The notes under the pieces were generated by a model that had not been told where the DNA came from, did no database searches, and was given only the letters and a program-made list of their open reading frames with translations. The translations under genes were made by a program, and so were the position numbers. Shown here piece by piece: positions 1 to 7,999 of a DNA stretch of 64,000 nt (its first letter is position 1; each line of letters begins with the position of its first letter). Source of the DNA: Rhizobium sp. BK602 (GTDB lineage: Bacteria > Pseudomonadota > Alphaproteobacteria > Rhizobiales > Rhizobiaceae); NCBI RefSeq assembly GCF_014195095.1, contig NZ_JACIBC010000002.1, forward strand, positions 682,001 through 746,000. Direction: 5' to 3'.

Positions 1-88
1 GATCCACCGCGACCGAAAAGCTGACCGCAAAGATGGCGGCAAACAACATGATGATGGCGAGACGCCGCGCCATGATGATCGTATCCAT
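1..88 (-). CDS. 5' end of an exported or membrane protein, cut by the window edge
   Basis: Only the first 29 codons are inside the window. From an ATG at 88 the peptide has two arginines followed by a hydrophobic run (IIMLFAAIFAVSFSVAV), which looks like a signal peptide or first membrane segment. AGGA lies just upstream of the ATG. A second in-frame ATG at 73 could also be the start. Nothing can be said about function because the body of the gene lies outside the window. The reading frame is short and could be spurious. Confidence 0.4.
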   Translation of the reverse strand, partial: MDTIIMARRLAIIMLFAAIFAVSFSVAVD

Positions 89-296
89 GTTCCTGGACCT
101 ACCCGTGCCCTATACTGGACACTGTTTTGCCATGGTCAGGCTGAACAGGTGCTGAGATACCGGTTCATCTAGCGTTCAGGAAGATTACCGCGGGATTGCG
201 CCAGTATAGAAGATTGAACCATCAGTATTGAGGGCCTCGGAGCGCAAAATGGGACGCTCCGCATGTGCGCGGCAACATGAATTCGGCACGGAAATT

Positions 297-339
297 GCGA
301 GAGCCGAACAGGAGCATGTCTGTCCAGGCCGGCTCTCGC
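297..339. repeat. Hairpin with 10-bp perfect arms
   Basis: gcgagagccg (297-306) and cggctctcgc (330-339) are exact inverted copies around a 23-nt loop. The hairpin lies 16 nt beyond the stop codon of the minus-strand DUF2147 gene, where a terminator would sit. There is no T-run after it in that direction, so termination is only a possibility. Confidence 0.35.
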
Positions 340-355
340 GATGGAAACGGTGTTT

Positions 356-694
356 TTAGAGCTTCGTCCAGGTCTGTGACTTGCAGAAGATCTTCAGGAC
401 GCAGCCTTTCATCCTGACGGTATTGCCGCTCACCGTGCCTGAGCCGCTATAGGTCTTGTCTTCGGCCGGGTCGGTGAGCTCGCCGACATAGCTGTCGCCC
501 TTGCCCTGCATCTTGCCGATCTGCCGTCCGGAATATTTGCCGGTCTTCAGCGTCACGCAATAGCTGCCGCCGCAGGATGCGATGGCGGCAGTCTCGCCCG
601 AGGCGGTCTTCCAATTGCCGACGATCGGCTCGTCGGCAAAGGCGGTGCCGGCGCTGATAAGCAGTGCTGCGGCGATGATGGTGGCACGGATCAT
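356..694 (-). CDS. Small exported DUF2147 family protein
   Basis: A 112-aa protein with a clear signal peptide: MIRAT, then a hydrophobic stretch, then a likely cleavage after the AFA at residues 18-20. The mature part begins with the pattern I-V-G-N-W-K-T and has the short beta-rich, glycine-rich look of the DUF2147 family, secreted or periplasmic proteins of unknown biochemical role. Three to four cysteines (SCGGSYC, GCVLKIFC) suggest disulfides in the periplasm. The start is supported by a strong GGGGAGGAAAG ribosome site 5 nt upstream. It stands alone, with a palindromic operator-like site 57 nt upstream of the start. Confidence 0.85.
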   Translation of the reverse strand: MIRATIIAAALLISAGTAFADEPIVGNWKTASGETAAIASCGGSYCVTLKTGKYSGRQIGKMQGKGDSYVGELTDPAEDKTYSGSGTVSGNTVRMKGCVLKIFCKSQTWTKL

Positions 695-750
695 GTCTTT
701 CCTCCCCGAAAGTCTTCCGCTCCCGTAGCCGGGATCGCGATGAAATTAGC

Positions 751-764
751 TTACGCGAACGTAA
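751..764. promoter_or_regulatory. Palindrome TTACG-CGAA-CGTAA upstream of the DUF2147 gene
   Basis: A perfect 5+5 inverted repeat with a 4-nt centre lies 57-70 nt upstream of the DUF2147 start. The shape resembles operators of MerR-type regulators, which act between closely spaced -35 and -10 boxes. No regulator gene is adjacent, so the identity of any binding protein is unknown. Confidence 0.35.
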
Positions 765-778
765 AGGTAAATATGCCC

Positions 779-826
779 TAGAGCATGATGCCGAAAAGTG
801 TGAGCGGTTTTCGGCATCATGCTCTA
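779..826. repeat. Rhizobial intergenic palindromic repeat (RIME-like)
   Basis: Perfect 19-bp arms (tagagcatgatgccgaaaa and its complement) flank a 10-nt loop gtgtgagcgg. Sequences of this type (GAGCATG..., core AAAAGTGTGAGCGG) recur between genes in Rhizobium and relatives and have been described as intergenic mosaic or palindromic elements. Related copies in this window are at about 20070-20180 and, more degenerate, 34917-34990. Confidence 0.8.
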
Positions 827-1212
827 CTTCTTTGATCCTAGAGCCGGATTTCTCCATTTTGCCGGCCATTTTCGCCGACGGAAAACAGTCTCTCTTATCG
901 CTGCGGCTTTTTTTGTGGTGAAGGAAGGGTTTATTTCCGGATCTTAACAGAAGGTAAAGCCTGCGCGAAAATCCTTAATTTGCAAGGGAAGCGATGTTTA
1001 ACAAAATCCCAAGTTTACCAAGCATTTGTACTTTGTTTGCATCGAATTAAGCATGCATTTTAGGCGTTTTTTGAAAGCCGTCTGCGATAGTGAAGCCATC
1101 AAACGAGCGGGGCAAACCCGCCGGCCGGAAGGACCATCAAGCCGCGATAGACGGCAAGGTCCGGACCGGAAAACAGGGCAGACGCAACAAGACTGAAACA
1201 GGGATAAAACCG
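827..1212. other. AT-richer non-coding stretch
   Basis: No convincing gene. The part from about 930 to 1060 is visibly AT-rich for this genome, with several TTAA tetranucleotides, and probably holds the promoter of the Sel1-like gene downstream. An open frame extends upstream from the gene's ATG to 1090, but its codons there look random. Confidence 0.5.
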
Positions 1213-1476
1213 ATGGCACGCTTCGAAACTCCGATGTCTGAAATGGCCATGATGGGTGGCAACAGCGCCGACGCCCTTTGCGAGCTGGGCGTGAACTACG
1301 CGACCGGCAGGGGCTGCAAGGCAGACCCGGTTGCCGCCCACAAATGGTTGAATATCGCCGCCATCAAGGGCAGCGACCGCGCCGCCGAGCTTCGCGCCGA
1401 CGTCGCCGCCACGCTGACCAAGATGCAGCTCGCCGCAGCGCTGCGCGCCGCCCGCGAGTGGATGACCATGCACTGA
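1213..1476 (+). CDS. Short Sel1-like repeat protein
   Basis: An 87-aa protein from the ATG at 1213. Residues about 19-52 form one Sel1-like helical repeat: A-L-x-x-L-G-x-x-Y-A-T-G-R-G-x-x-x-D-x-V-A-A-H-K-W, followed by A-A-x-K-G. Such repeats mediate protein-protein contacts. With one repeat and no signal peptide it is probably a small cytoplasmic adaptor; the partner is unknown. The frame is open upstream to 1090, but the alpha-helical signature begins only after 1213, so the shorter start was chosen. An unusually long perfect hairpin follows the gene. Confidence 0.75.
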   Translation: MARFETPMSEMAMMGGNSADALCELGVNYATGRGCKADPVAAHKWLNIAAIKGSDRAAELRADVAATLTKMQLAAALRAAREWMTMH

Positions 1477-1535
1477 AGCGTGTCACACCCGATCTAAAAC
1501 AATGACCCTGGAAGAGGGGGACCGGTAGCGTGGCG

Positions 1536-1631
1536 GAGAGGCGCGCTGCCAATATCAAGAAAACCGCGACCGGCTGAGAACAAGGCCGGCGCGGTTTTCT
1601 TGATATTGGCAGCGCATTCGTTTTGCCTCTC
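1536..1631. repeat. Long perfect hairpin, 26-bp arms with an outer 7-bp extension
   Basis: Bases 1543-1568 and 1590-1615 are exact inverted copies (26 of 26), starting gcgctgccaatatcaag, with a 21-nt loop that itself contains ccgg...ccgg. Beyond a 9-nt bulge (1616-1624) the pairing continues with gagaggc (1536-1542) and gcctctc (1625-1631). It lies between the Sel1-like gene and the rhomboid gene, both on the plus strand. There is no T-run directly after it, so it is not a standard terminator. Confidence 0.8.
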
Positions 1632-1771
1632 AAGACGCATCTGTCAGTGCAAACGGCGAGCGCGTTATAATCGATCTATAGTTGCGCTCTGGGTTGTGAT
1701 AAAGCTCTCTGAATTCGCTGCAAACGAGTAGACTTACACTCTGTTGAAGACCTTTTCTTTGAGACCTCTAA

Positions 1772-3511
1772 ATGAACACTCAACTGTCGCTGAGATTTGA
1801 GTTTGCCTATGATAAGGGCAGATTGCTGCTATTTTCCTTGATTCTTTCGGTTTTTGCGGCTGGTTGCGTATGGATATCCTATCGCTCCGTCAGGACGGGA
1901 AACCCTTTTATCAGCCCGATCCTGATGTGGCCGTCGGCAGCGCTTTTTGGCCTTGCTGCGCTTAGTTTGCTGGTCAAGCTGTTTAAAAACGAGCCGGGAC
2001 TGGTGATTTCCGGCGCCGGAATTCACATCGCGAGCTTCGCTGCCGAAACGATACCGTGGCTGGCCCTACGAGACCTCGAAAGATTTCAGGGCAGGGGAAC
2101 GGACAACCTTGTACTTCGCCTCGATCCAGCCGTCGCCAGCACTTTGAGCCGACGCGGATTGATCAGCAAGCTTCCGAAGGTGCTTCGGGGTTCAGGGACG
2201 AAAGCGGGGATTTCGCTGAAAATCCTGCGGGGCGATCCGGACTGGATATTCGAGCAATGCTGGGATTTCCTAAGAAGGGCTCGCGAGGACGACCGCGCCG
2301 CCGCGATGAAAACCGGCGCCGCTACGGTATTCGATGCCGATCTCGAGACGGTGCATGCCGCCGCAACACATGGTCAGCCGTTGTTCACCTATGTGCTGAT
2401 TGCCGTCCTAGCCGGCATTTATGCCGGGGAACTCGCCTTTGGCGTCGAGGCTCCAGACAAGGGTTCACCGACAATTCAAACGCTGCTGATGTTCGGAGGA
2501 ATCTTTCGCAGCAGCATTCTCGTCGATGGTCAATGGTGGAGGCTTTTTACCGCGCCTTTCCTGCATGGGAATCTCCTTCACCTAGCCTTTAACTGCGTCG
2601 CTCTATGGCTGGCGGGCAGGCTGCTCGAGCGACTGGTCGGCTGGCGCTGGTTCGCTGGCCTGTTCTGTATCAGCGCCCTCGGCGGGTCCATAGCCTCGTT
2701 GCTGATCAATCCTGCCAATATCGTGGGCGTTGGAGCCTCCGGCGGGATCGTCGGCCTGTTTGCCGCCATTATCGTTCTCAGCTTTCATTTCCGCTCCGGT
2801 TCGCTGCCGACGTCACTACGAACAGGGGCAATCCGAATATTGATACCGTCCTTGATACCGTTCATATCGCAAACGCGGGACGGCATGCAGATCGACTACG
2901 CCGCGCACCTGGGGGGAGCCGTGGCCGGCGGGGCGATGGCGCTGATATTGTTGACCGCCTGGCCTCGCGTGCTTCCGCGTCCTCGTTTCAGTGTTGCGGC
3001 ATTAACAATCAGCATCGCGTTTGCCGTCGTTGCAGCCGTCTCGCTCTGGCCCATCAGCCAGATTCGTGCCCAAGTTCTCACGAACCCGTTTTCACAATAT
3101 TTCCAGGGCCAATATCAACTGGCGGCACAATACTTCGCCGTTGAAGCGCAACAGGACGAGAAAGCGGCTCCTTATTATCATCTCTGGCGCTATATTGCTC
3201 AAGAGCAGGGCGGAGACGCCGAGGCCGTAACCGACCTTCGCGCCGAGGCCGGCAAGCTTGATCAAGCGAAATGGCCCTACCCCGTTTACAAGCTCTTCCT
3301 CGGCGAATTGAAGCCCGCTGAGGTCATTGCCAAAGCCTCTGGCAACAACGACCTTTGCGAAGCGATCTTTTATATCGGCGAATGGCATCTGCTTCGGAAA
3401 GAGGTTCCGGATGCCCGCCAGCAATTTCAGGCCGCGTCGCTGTCCTGTCCTTCAACCTTCATGGAATATGACGGTGCCCAAGGAGAGTTGCGGAGACTTG
3501 CCGCACGGTAG
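1772..3511 (+). CDS. Rhomboid family intramembrane serine protease with extra N- and C-terminal domains
   Basis: A 579-aa membrane protein. Two hydrophobic segments (about 19-37 and 50-70) precede a soluble part to residue 200. The rhomboid core follows: H265-x4-H270-x3-N274 in the second core helix, the nucleophile S323 in GVGASGG, and the catalytic H379 in AAHLGG. All residues needed for proteolysis are present, so it is predicted to be active and to cleave membrane proteins within the bilayer. After the last helix (about residue 430) comes a 150-residue soluble tail with a repeated helical look (Y-F-x-G-Q-Y-x-L-A-A-Q-Y-F), suggestive of TPR-like units. Most bacterial rhomboids are half this size. 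Substrate unknown. Confidence 0.88.
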   Translation: MNTQLSLRFEFAYDKGRLLLFSLILSVFAAGCVWISYRSVRTGNPFISPILMWPSAALFGLAALSLLVKLFKNEPGLVISGAGIHIASFAAETIPWLALRDLERFQGRGTDNLVLRLDPAVASTLSRRGLISKLPKVLRGSGTKAGISLKILRGDPDWIFEQCWDFLRRAREDDRAAAMKTGAATVFDADLETVHAAATHGQPLFTYVLIAVLAGIYAGELAFGVEAPDKGSPTIQTLLMFGGIFRSSILVDGQWWRLFTAPFLHGNLLHLAFNCVALWLAGRLLERLVGWRWFAGLFCISALGGSIASLLINPANIVGVGASGGIVGLFAAIIVLSFHFRSGSLPTSLRTGAIRILIPSLIPFISQTRDGMQIDYAAHLGGAVAGGAMALILLTAWPRVLPRPRFSVAALTISIAFAVVAAVSLWPISQIRAQVLTNPFSQYFQGQYQLAAQYFAVEAQQDEKAAPYYHLWRYIAQEQGGDAEAVTDLRAEAGKLDQAKWPYPVYKLFLGELKPAEVIAKASGNNDLCEAIFYIGEWHLLRKEVPDARQQFQAASLSCPSTFMEYDGAQGELRRLAAR

Positions 3512-3609
3512 TTCTCAAAACGATCCGGCGCGGGTATCGGCTTGCAGAAGTGAGGTCGATTGCTGGGCCGGCGGCAGAAATCGCAGAGGATTTTCAGCCG
3601 CCCTTGTGC

Positions 3610-4722
3610 TCAGCCGATCGCCTTCAGCACCTTCGGCAAGGCTTCCGCCAGGAGATCGAGATCCCGGTCGGGGCCGACGCTCACTCGGATGCAGCGATTG
3701 AGCGGCGCTACCCCCGGCATGCGGATGAAGACGCCATGCTGGATCAGGCCGTCGACGATGGCGCGGGCATAGGTGCCGTCGCGGCCCGCGTCGATGGCGA
3801 CGAAATTGGTTGCCGAGGCGAGTGGCACGAGGCCGTTGTCGCGGGCAATCCCGCCGATCCGGTCGCGGGCGGCGTGGATCTTCGCAACGACCTCGGCGAG
3901 ATAGGCCTGGTCCTTGAGGGCGGCGAGTGCCGCCACCGTCGCCAGCCGGTTCATGCCGAAGTGATTGCGGATCTTGTCGAAGGCCAACACTGTCTCCGGA
4001 ACGCCGATGGCATAGCCGACACGGGCGCCGGCGAGGCCGTAAGCCTTGGAGAAGGTGCGGGTACGCAGCACGTTCGGCAGGTCGATCAGCGCCGAGATGG
4101 CGGGTAGGGAGCCTGCGGGGCCGGTTTCGCTATAGGCCTCGTCGAGAATGAGCAGGCAGCTTTCCGGCAGGGCGCGGGCGAAAGTGACGATTCTGTCGGC
4201 ATCCCACCAGCTTCCCATCGGATTGTCCGGATTGGCGAAATAGACGAGCGGCGCGTTTTCGCGGGCGACCGCCGCCAGCAGCCCGTCGAGATCCTCGCGA
4301 TCATCGACGTAGGGCACAGTCACCAGCCGCCCGCCGAAGCCGGCAACGTGGAAATTGAAGGTGGGATACCCGCCGAGCGAGGTGACGACGGGCGTTCCCG
4401 GCTCGATGACCATGCGCGCGATCAGCCCCAGCAGGCTGTCGATGCCTTCACCGACGGCGATGTTCGCAGGCTTGACGCCGAGATGCGCGGCCAGCGCCGC
4501 CTTCAGCGCGAAATTTTCCGGGTCGTTGTATTTCCAGATATCGCCGGCCCGTTCGCGCATCGCGGCAATGACCGAGGGCGCGGGGCCGAAACCGTTTTCA
4601 TTGGCGCCGATGCGCGCCTGAACGGTCAGCCCGCGCTGACGCTCGATCGCTTCAGGGCCGACGAAGGGCACGGTGGAGGGAAGGGCGCTGATCAGCGGCG
4701 TGAAGCGCGAAAAGGCGGACAT
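3610..4722 (-). CDS. PLP-dependent class I/II aminotransferase, HisC-like
   Basis: A 370-aa aminotransferase. The pyridoxal-phosphate lysine sits in TFSKAYGLAGARVGYAIG, the typical HisC-type context, and upstream are the substrate-pocket pattern N-P-D-N-P-M-G and the cofactor-binding D-E-A-Y. Histidinol-phosphate aminotransferases share this fold, but several rhizobial paralogues exist and this gene is not in a his operon, so its amino-acid substrate is open. The ATG at 4722 begins the conserved body; an upstream in-frame extension to 4794 is low-quality. It converges with the rhomboid gene. Confidence 0.8.
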   Translation of the reverse strand: MSAFSRFTPLISALPSTVPFVGPEAIERQRGLTVQARIGANENGFGPAPSVIAAMRERAGDIWKYNDPENFALKAALAAHLGVKPANIAVGEGIDSLLGLIARMVIEPGTPVVTSLGGYPTFNFHVAGFGGRLVTVPYVDDREDLDGLLAAVARENAPLVYFANPDNPMGSWWDADRIVTFARALPESCLLILDEAYSETGPAGSLPAISALIDLPNVLRTRTFSKAYGLAGARVGYAIGVPETVLAFDKIRNHFGMNRLATVAALAALKDQAYLAEVVAKIHAARDRIGGIARDNGLVPLASATNFVAIDAGRDGTYARAIVDGLIQHGVFIRMPGVAPLNRCIRVSVGPDRDLDLLAEALPKVLKAIG

Positions 4723-4813
4723 TCTGGCTCGATTTCCCGATTTCAGTTGCAGGGCGCAGCACAATAGGCGCTTGCCGGGTCGTTGCAAGAGCACTGATGG
4801 CCGTAAGCGGCCT

Positions 4814-5200
4814 CTAGCGCCGCCTGCCGCGCGCCGCCAGCGCCTCGGTATTGCCGATCATGAAGTCGGCGCGCACCACGCGTCTCAGGGTCTCCGGCTC
4901 CAGCACATTGATGAAGCGGACAAAGACACGATTGTCGATCCGGCTGACTTCGGCGCAGGCGATGCGATAGGCGAGGCCGAGAATGTTCAGATAATAGTGC
5001 TTGGGCAGGCCCACGGTCGTGCCGACGACGAAACTGGCGCCGCCCCGCGAGATATCGGTAATCTCGGCGCTGCGGATGGAAATACCGGTCAGGCAGGGGC
5101 GCACGGCGATGATGCGCGCCGGGCGGTCGACATAGAACCGTTCCCAGCTTCGTTCGTAGACTTCGGATTTGACTTTCGCCAGATGGGTTGAGCGAAGCAT
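4814..5200 (-). CDS. PilZ domain protein, probable c-di-GMP receptor
   Basis: A 128-aa single-domain protein. It has the two PilZ signatures: an arginine cluster near residues 20-30 (ERFYVDRPAR) and D-I-S-R-G-G-A-S-F about 20 residues later, matching the D/N-x-S-x-x-G motif. Proteins of this kind bind cyclic di-GMP and alter motility, polysaccharide or envelope traits. The ATG at 5200 has GGGG 8 nt upstream and is preferred over the in-frame ATG at 5206, where the same site would be too close. It is a separate unit, with the aminotransferase downstream on the same strand. Confidence 0.82.
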   Translation of the reverse strand: MLRSTHLAKVKSEVYERSWERFYVDRPARIIAVRPCLTGISIRSAEITDISRGGASFVVGTTVGLPKHYYLNILGLAYRIACAEVSRIDNRVFVRFINVLEPETLRRVVRADFMIGNTEALAARGRRR

Positions 5201-5410
5201 TGTCATTTCCCCGGTTGGAGGCGGCCGAATACATCTCGGTTACAGCATGAACCTTGCACGGAGGTTTTGCATAAGCGTCAATCGTACCGATCGAAATTTA
5301 ATGAATTGGTTCTTTGGCCGCCGTCAGCGCCCGACATGTCGATTATTTGAACCCTTCGCCTCATGAGGCGTTCCATCATCAGTGTTTCCAACGCAAGGGG
5401 GAGGATGGAG

Positions 5411-5857
5411 ATGGTCGATATCAAGATCGTACGAGGAACATGGATCGTCGTCTGCGATGGCGCCAAGGCACTGATCCTGGAGAATACCGGCGGCAGTCTC
5501 AAGCCGGATCTGCAAACACGCGAAACCCTGGAGCAGCCGAGCATGCCGGATCGCGAGATCGGGACGGACAAGCCCGGCAGGACCCATCAGTCCAATGGTG
5601 GCGGCGGCAGCGCGGTCGAGGAAACGGATTGGCAGGAACAGGCGGAGAAAGACTTCCTGAAGGGCGTCGCGGCGAAGATCGATGCGCTCGCACAGAGCAG
5701 GGAGATCAGGAGCCTGATCATCATGGCGCCGCCGCGCGCGCTCGGGGTCCTGCGGCCTCATCTCGGTGCGCAGGCACAGGCGGCCATTACCGCCGAGATT
5801 CCGAAGGATCTGACCAACCTGCCGGTTGACCAGATCGAGCGCTATCTTGCAGCGTGA
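5411..5857 (+). CDS. Host attachment family protein
   Basis: A 148-aa protein starting MVDIKIVRGTWIVVCDGAKA. The pattern W-I-V-V-x-D-G-x-K-A-L-I-L-E-N, a low-complexity centre (NGGGGS), then F-L-K-G-V-A-A-K-I-D and the tail I-I-M-A-P-P-R-A-L-G-V-L-R-P match the family annotated as proteins required for attachment to host cells. The fold resembles archaeal release-factor-like (baeRF) domains, so the attachment role may be indirect. The ATG at 5411 is chosen because aagggggagg lies 7 nt before it. Monocistronic by appearance. Confidence 0.82.
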   Translation: MVDIKIVRGTWIVVCDGAKALILENTGGSLKPDLQTRETLEQPSMPDREIGTDKPGRTHQSNGGGGSAVEETDWQEQAEKDFLKGVAAKIDALAQSREIRSLIIMAPPRALGVLRPHLGAQAQAAITAEIPKDLTNLPVDQIERYLAA

Positions 5858-6079
5858 CGGGATAGACGTCGCTTCATGGTATGGCCGGTGCCTTGTCTTG
5901 ACACCAACCTGCGCTTCGCTCATAGAAAATGCAGGTTCGAGGCGCCGGCCGCTCGCGGATGACAATCCATGGTGAAGCCCTCGCGAATATGGTCACAAGC
6001 CATTCAAGGCGTGCTGACTGACGGCAAGGCGAGCCCCGATCTGCAGTCGTAAATGCATGCCTTAGCAAAGGCTGATCCC

Positions 6080-6523
6080 GTGACGACCATTTATCCGTCC
6101 ATCGATGAACTGAAGGCGCAAGCCAAGCGTCTGCGACATGCCATGCATGAACGCGGCGACGACGTGACCCACAGCGCCGCCCTGGAACTGCTTGCCCGGC
6201 AACATGGCTTGCGCGACTGGAACACGCTGTCGGCGCTTGCGGCAAGGCCGAATGCCGCGCCGCCGCCGCACCTGCCCTTCGGCGTCGGCTCCGCCATACG
6301 CGGCCGCTATCTGAACCAGCCGTTCACCGGCAAGGTGCTCGCCCTGTCTGCCCAACCCGGCGGCCTCTACCGGATCACCATCCATTTCGACGAGCCGGTG
6401 GATGTGGTGACCTTTGAAAGCTTCTCGGCCTTCCGGCGGCGCATCAACGCCCAGATCGATGCCGATGGCATTTCGCCGCGCAAGACCTCGGACGGCGTGC
6501 CGCATCTGGTGCTTGACGTCTGA
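6080..6523 (+). CDS. Glyoxalase-superfamily-related protein with a C-terminal unknown domain
   Basis: A 147-aa protein. Residues 5-55 carry the pattern L-K-A-Q-A-K-R-L-R ... H-S-x-A-L-E-L-L-A-R-Q-H-G-L-R-D-W-N-T-L, found as a short module in proteins labelled glyoxalase superfamily. No glyoxalase metal-binding set is visible here, so enzymatic activity is doubtful. The second half (GVGSAIRGRYLNQPFTGKV and a TIHFDEPVDVV strand) is a small beta-rich domain I cannot name. GTG at 6080 is preferred because AAAGG lies 8 nt before it; an ATG at 6053 is the alternative. Confidence 0.65.
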   Translation: MTTIYPSIDELKAQAKRLRHAMHERGDDVTHSAALELLARQHGLRDWNTLSALAARPNAAPPPHLPFGVGSAIRGRYLNQPFTGKVLALSAQPGGLYRITIHFDEPVDVVTFESFSAFRRRINAQIDADGISPRKTSDGVPHLVLDV

Positions 6524-6586
6524 GACCTCCCCTTCATCGATGGAGTGCGACCGCTATTGGCGGCGCACTGCCGCCTGGACACCGCC

Positions 6587-7948
6587 ATGAGCAATCAAAA
6601 CAATATTTTCCTGACCGGCTGGCTGCCGGGCGTCTTTGCCCGAACCGCCGCGCCGATCATCCTGATCACCACCGTCAACGGCCTGTTTGCCGTCATCGAC
6701 GCGTATTTTCTTGGCATTTATGTCGGCGCCGACGCGCTGTCGGCGGTGAGCCTGATCTTTCCGGCGCTCATGCTGCTGGTGGCGCTGCAATCGCTGGTCT
6801 CCAACGGCATGGCCAGCATTCTGGCCCGCCGGCTCGGGGCGGGAAACCGCCAGGGCGCCATGCAGGTCTTCACGGCCGCGCATGCGCTGGCATTGGTCGT
6901 GGTGCTTCTGCTCAACCTCGTCTACTGGACGATCGGCCGGCATGTCATCGCCGCGAGCGCGGGCGGAAACATGGTGGTTGCCGCCAATGCCGATATTTTC
7001 ATGGGCGTCATGGTCGCCTTCGCGCCCATCAGCTTCCTCCTGTCGCTGCATGTCGATGCCCTGCGTTGCGAGGGCAGGATCGGCTTCATGACGCTGGTGA
7101 CGCTTTCCTCGACCCTACTCAACATCGCCGCCAACTGGCTGCTGATCGCCGTCGCGCATCTGGGCGTCGTCGGCTCGGCCGCCGGTTCGATCGCGGCGCA
7201 GCTCATCTGCCTGGCAATCGTGCTGGCCTATCGTTGGCGTCAGCCGGGATCGCTGCGGCTCACCACGGCGTTCCCGCTGGCGGAATGGCGCGGCATCCTC
7301 GCTTTCGGTGCGCCGATGAGCCTCGGCTTCATCGGCATATCGCTGAGCTCGGCTGCGATCCTCTTCAACCTGTCGATCTGGCATGAGGGGGATTACGTCG
7401 CGACCGTCGGCGCCTATGGCATCATCACGCGCATCATGACCTTCGCCTATCTGCCGTTGCTCGGTCTCAGCATGGCATTGCAGACCATATGCGGGCACAA
7501 TCATGGTGCGGCCCTTCCGGCGCGTGTCGGCCGTGGCCTGCAGATCGCCATGCTATCGGCGCTGGTCTATTGCGCGGCGGTGGAACTGGTCGTCGAATTG
7601 TCGGCCGGCCATATGGGCAGCGCTTTCGTCAATGATCCGGTCATCATCGCCGAGGTCGGGCGCATCCTGCCCTGGACCATCGGCGCCTATTTCCTCTTCG
7701 GGCAGATGATCGTGCTGTCATCCTATTTCCAGTCGATCGGCGATGCGAAGCGGGGGGCGATCTTTGGCCTGTCGCGGCCCTATCTCTTCACGCTGCCGTT
7801 GACCTTCCTGCTGCCCTTCGCCTTTGGCGAGAGGGGCATCTGGATGGTGCCGGTCTTTGCCGAGGTGGGCATGCTGATGCTCGCCTGGCTCGTCCTGTCG
7901 CGCAATGCCAGGGATCGGGGCTGGCGATATGGATTGCTGCCGGTGTGA
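6587..7948 (+). CDS. MATE family efflux transporter
   Basis: A 453-aa inner-membrane protein with twelve hydrophobic segments arranged as two similar halves, as in MATE cation/drug antiporters. The family hallmark near the start is seen in P-I-I-L-I-T-T-V-N-G-L-F-A-V-I-D-A-Y-F-L-G, and the second-half equivalent in F-G-A-P-M-S-L-G-F. It would export organic cations or drugs using H+ or Na+. The ATG at 6587 (MSNQNN) starts the conserved protein; an in-frame start at 6545 adds an unlikely leader. It ends at a hairpin shared with the convergent iol operon. Substrate unknown. Confidence 0.87.
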   Translation: MSNQNNIFLTGWLPGVFARTAAPIILITTVNGLFAVIDAYFLGIYVGADALSAVSLIFPALMLLVALQSLVSNGMASILARRLGAGNRQGAMQVFTAAHALALVVVLLLNLVYWTIGRHVIAASAGGNMVVAANADIFMGVMVAFAPISFLLSLHVDALRCEGRIGFMTLVTLSSTLLNIAANWLLIAVAHLGVVGSAAGSIAAQLICLAIVLAYRWRQPGSLRLTTAFPLAEWRGILAFGAPMSLGFIGISLSSAAILFNLSIWHEGDYVATVGAYGIITRIMTFAYLPLLGLSMALQTICGHNHGAALPARVGRGLQIAMLSALVYCAAVELVVELSAGHMGSAFVNDPVIIAEVGRILPWTIGAYFLFGQMIVLSSYFQSIGDAKRGAIFGLSRPYLFTLPLTFLLPFAFGERGIWMVPVFAEVGMLMLAWLVLSRNARDRGWRYGLLPV

Positions 7949-7954
7949 AACGGA

Positions 7955-7981
7955 AAGGCCGCGCTTTGGCGGCGCGGCCTT
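7955..7981. terminator. Bidirectional hairpin between the MATE gene and iolB
   Basis: aaggccgcgc (7955-7964) pairs perfectly with gcgcggcctt (7972-7981) around a 7-nt loop. It lies in the 51-bp gap between two convergent genes, 7 nt after the MATE stop, so it can end transcripts from both sides. T-runs are short. Confidence 0.65.
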
Positions 7982-7999
7982 CCTCATGCCCTTGGGAGG

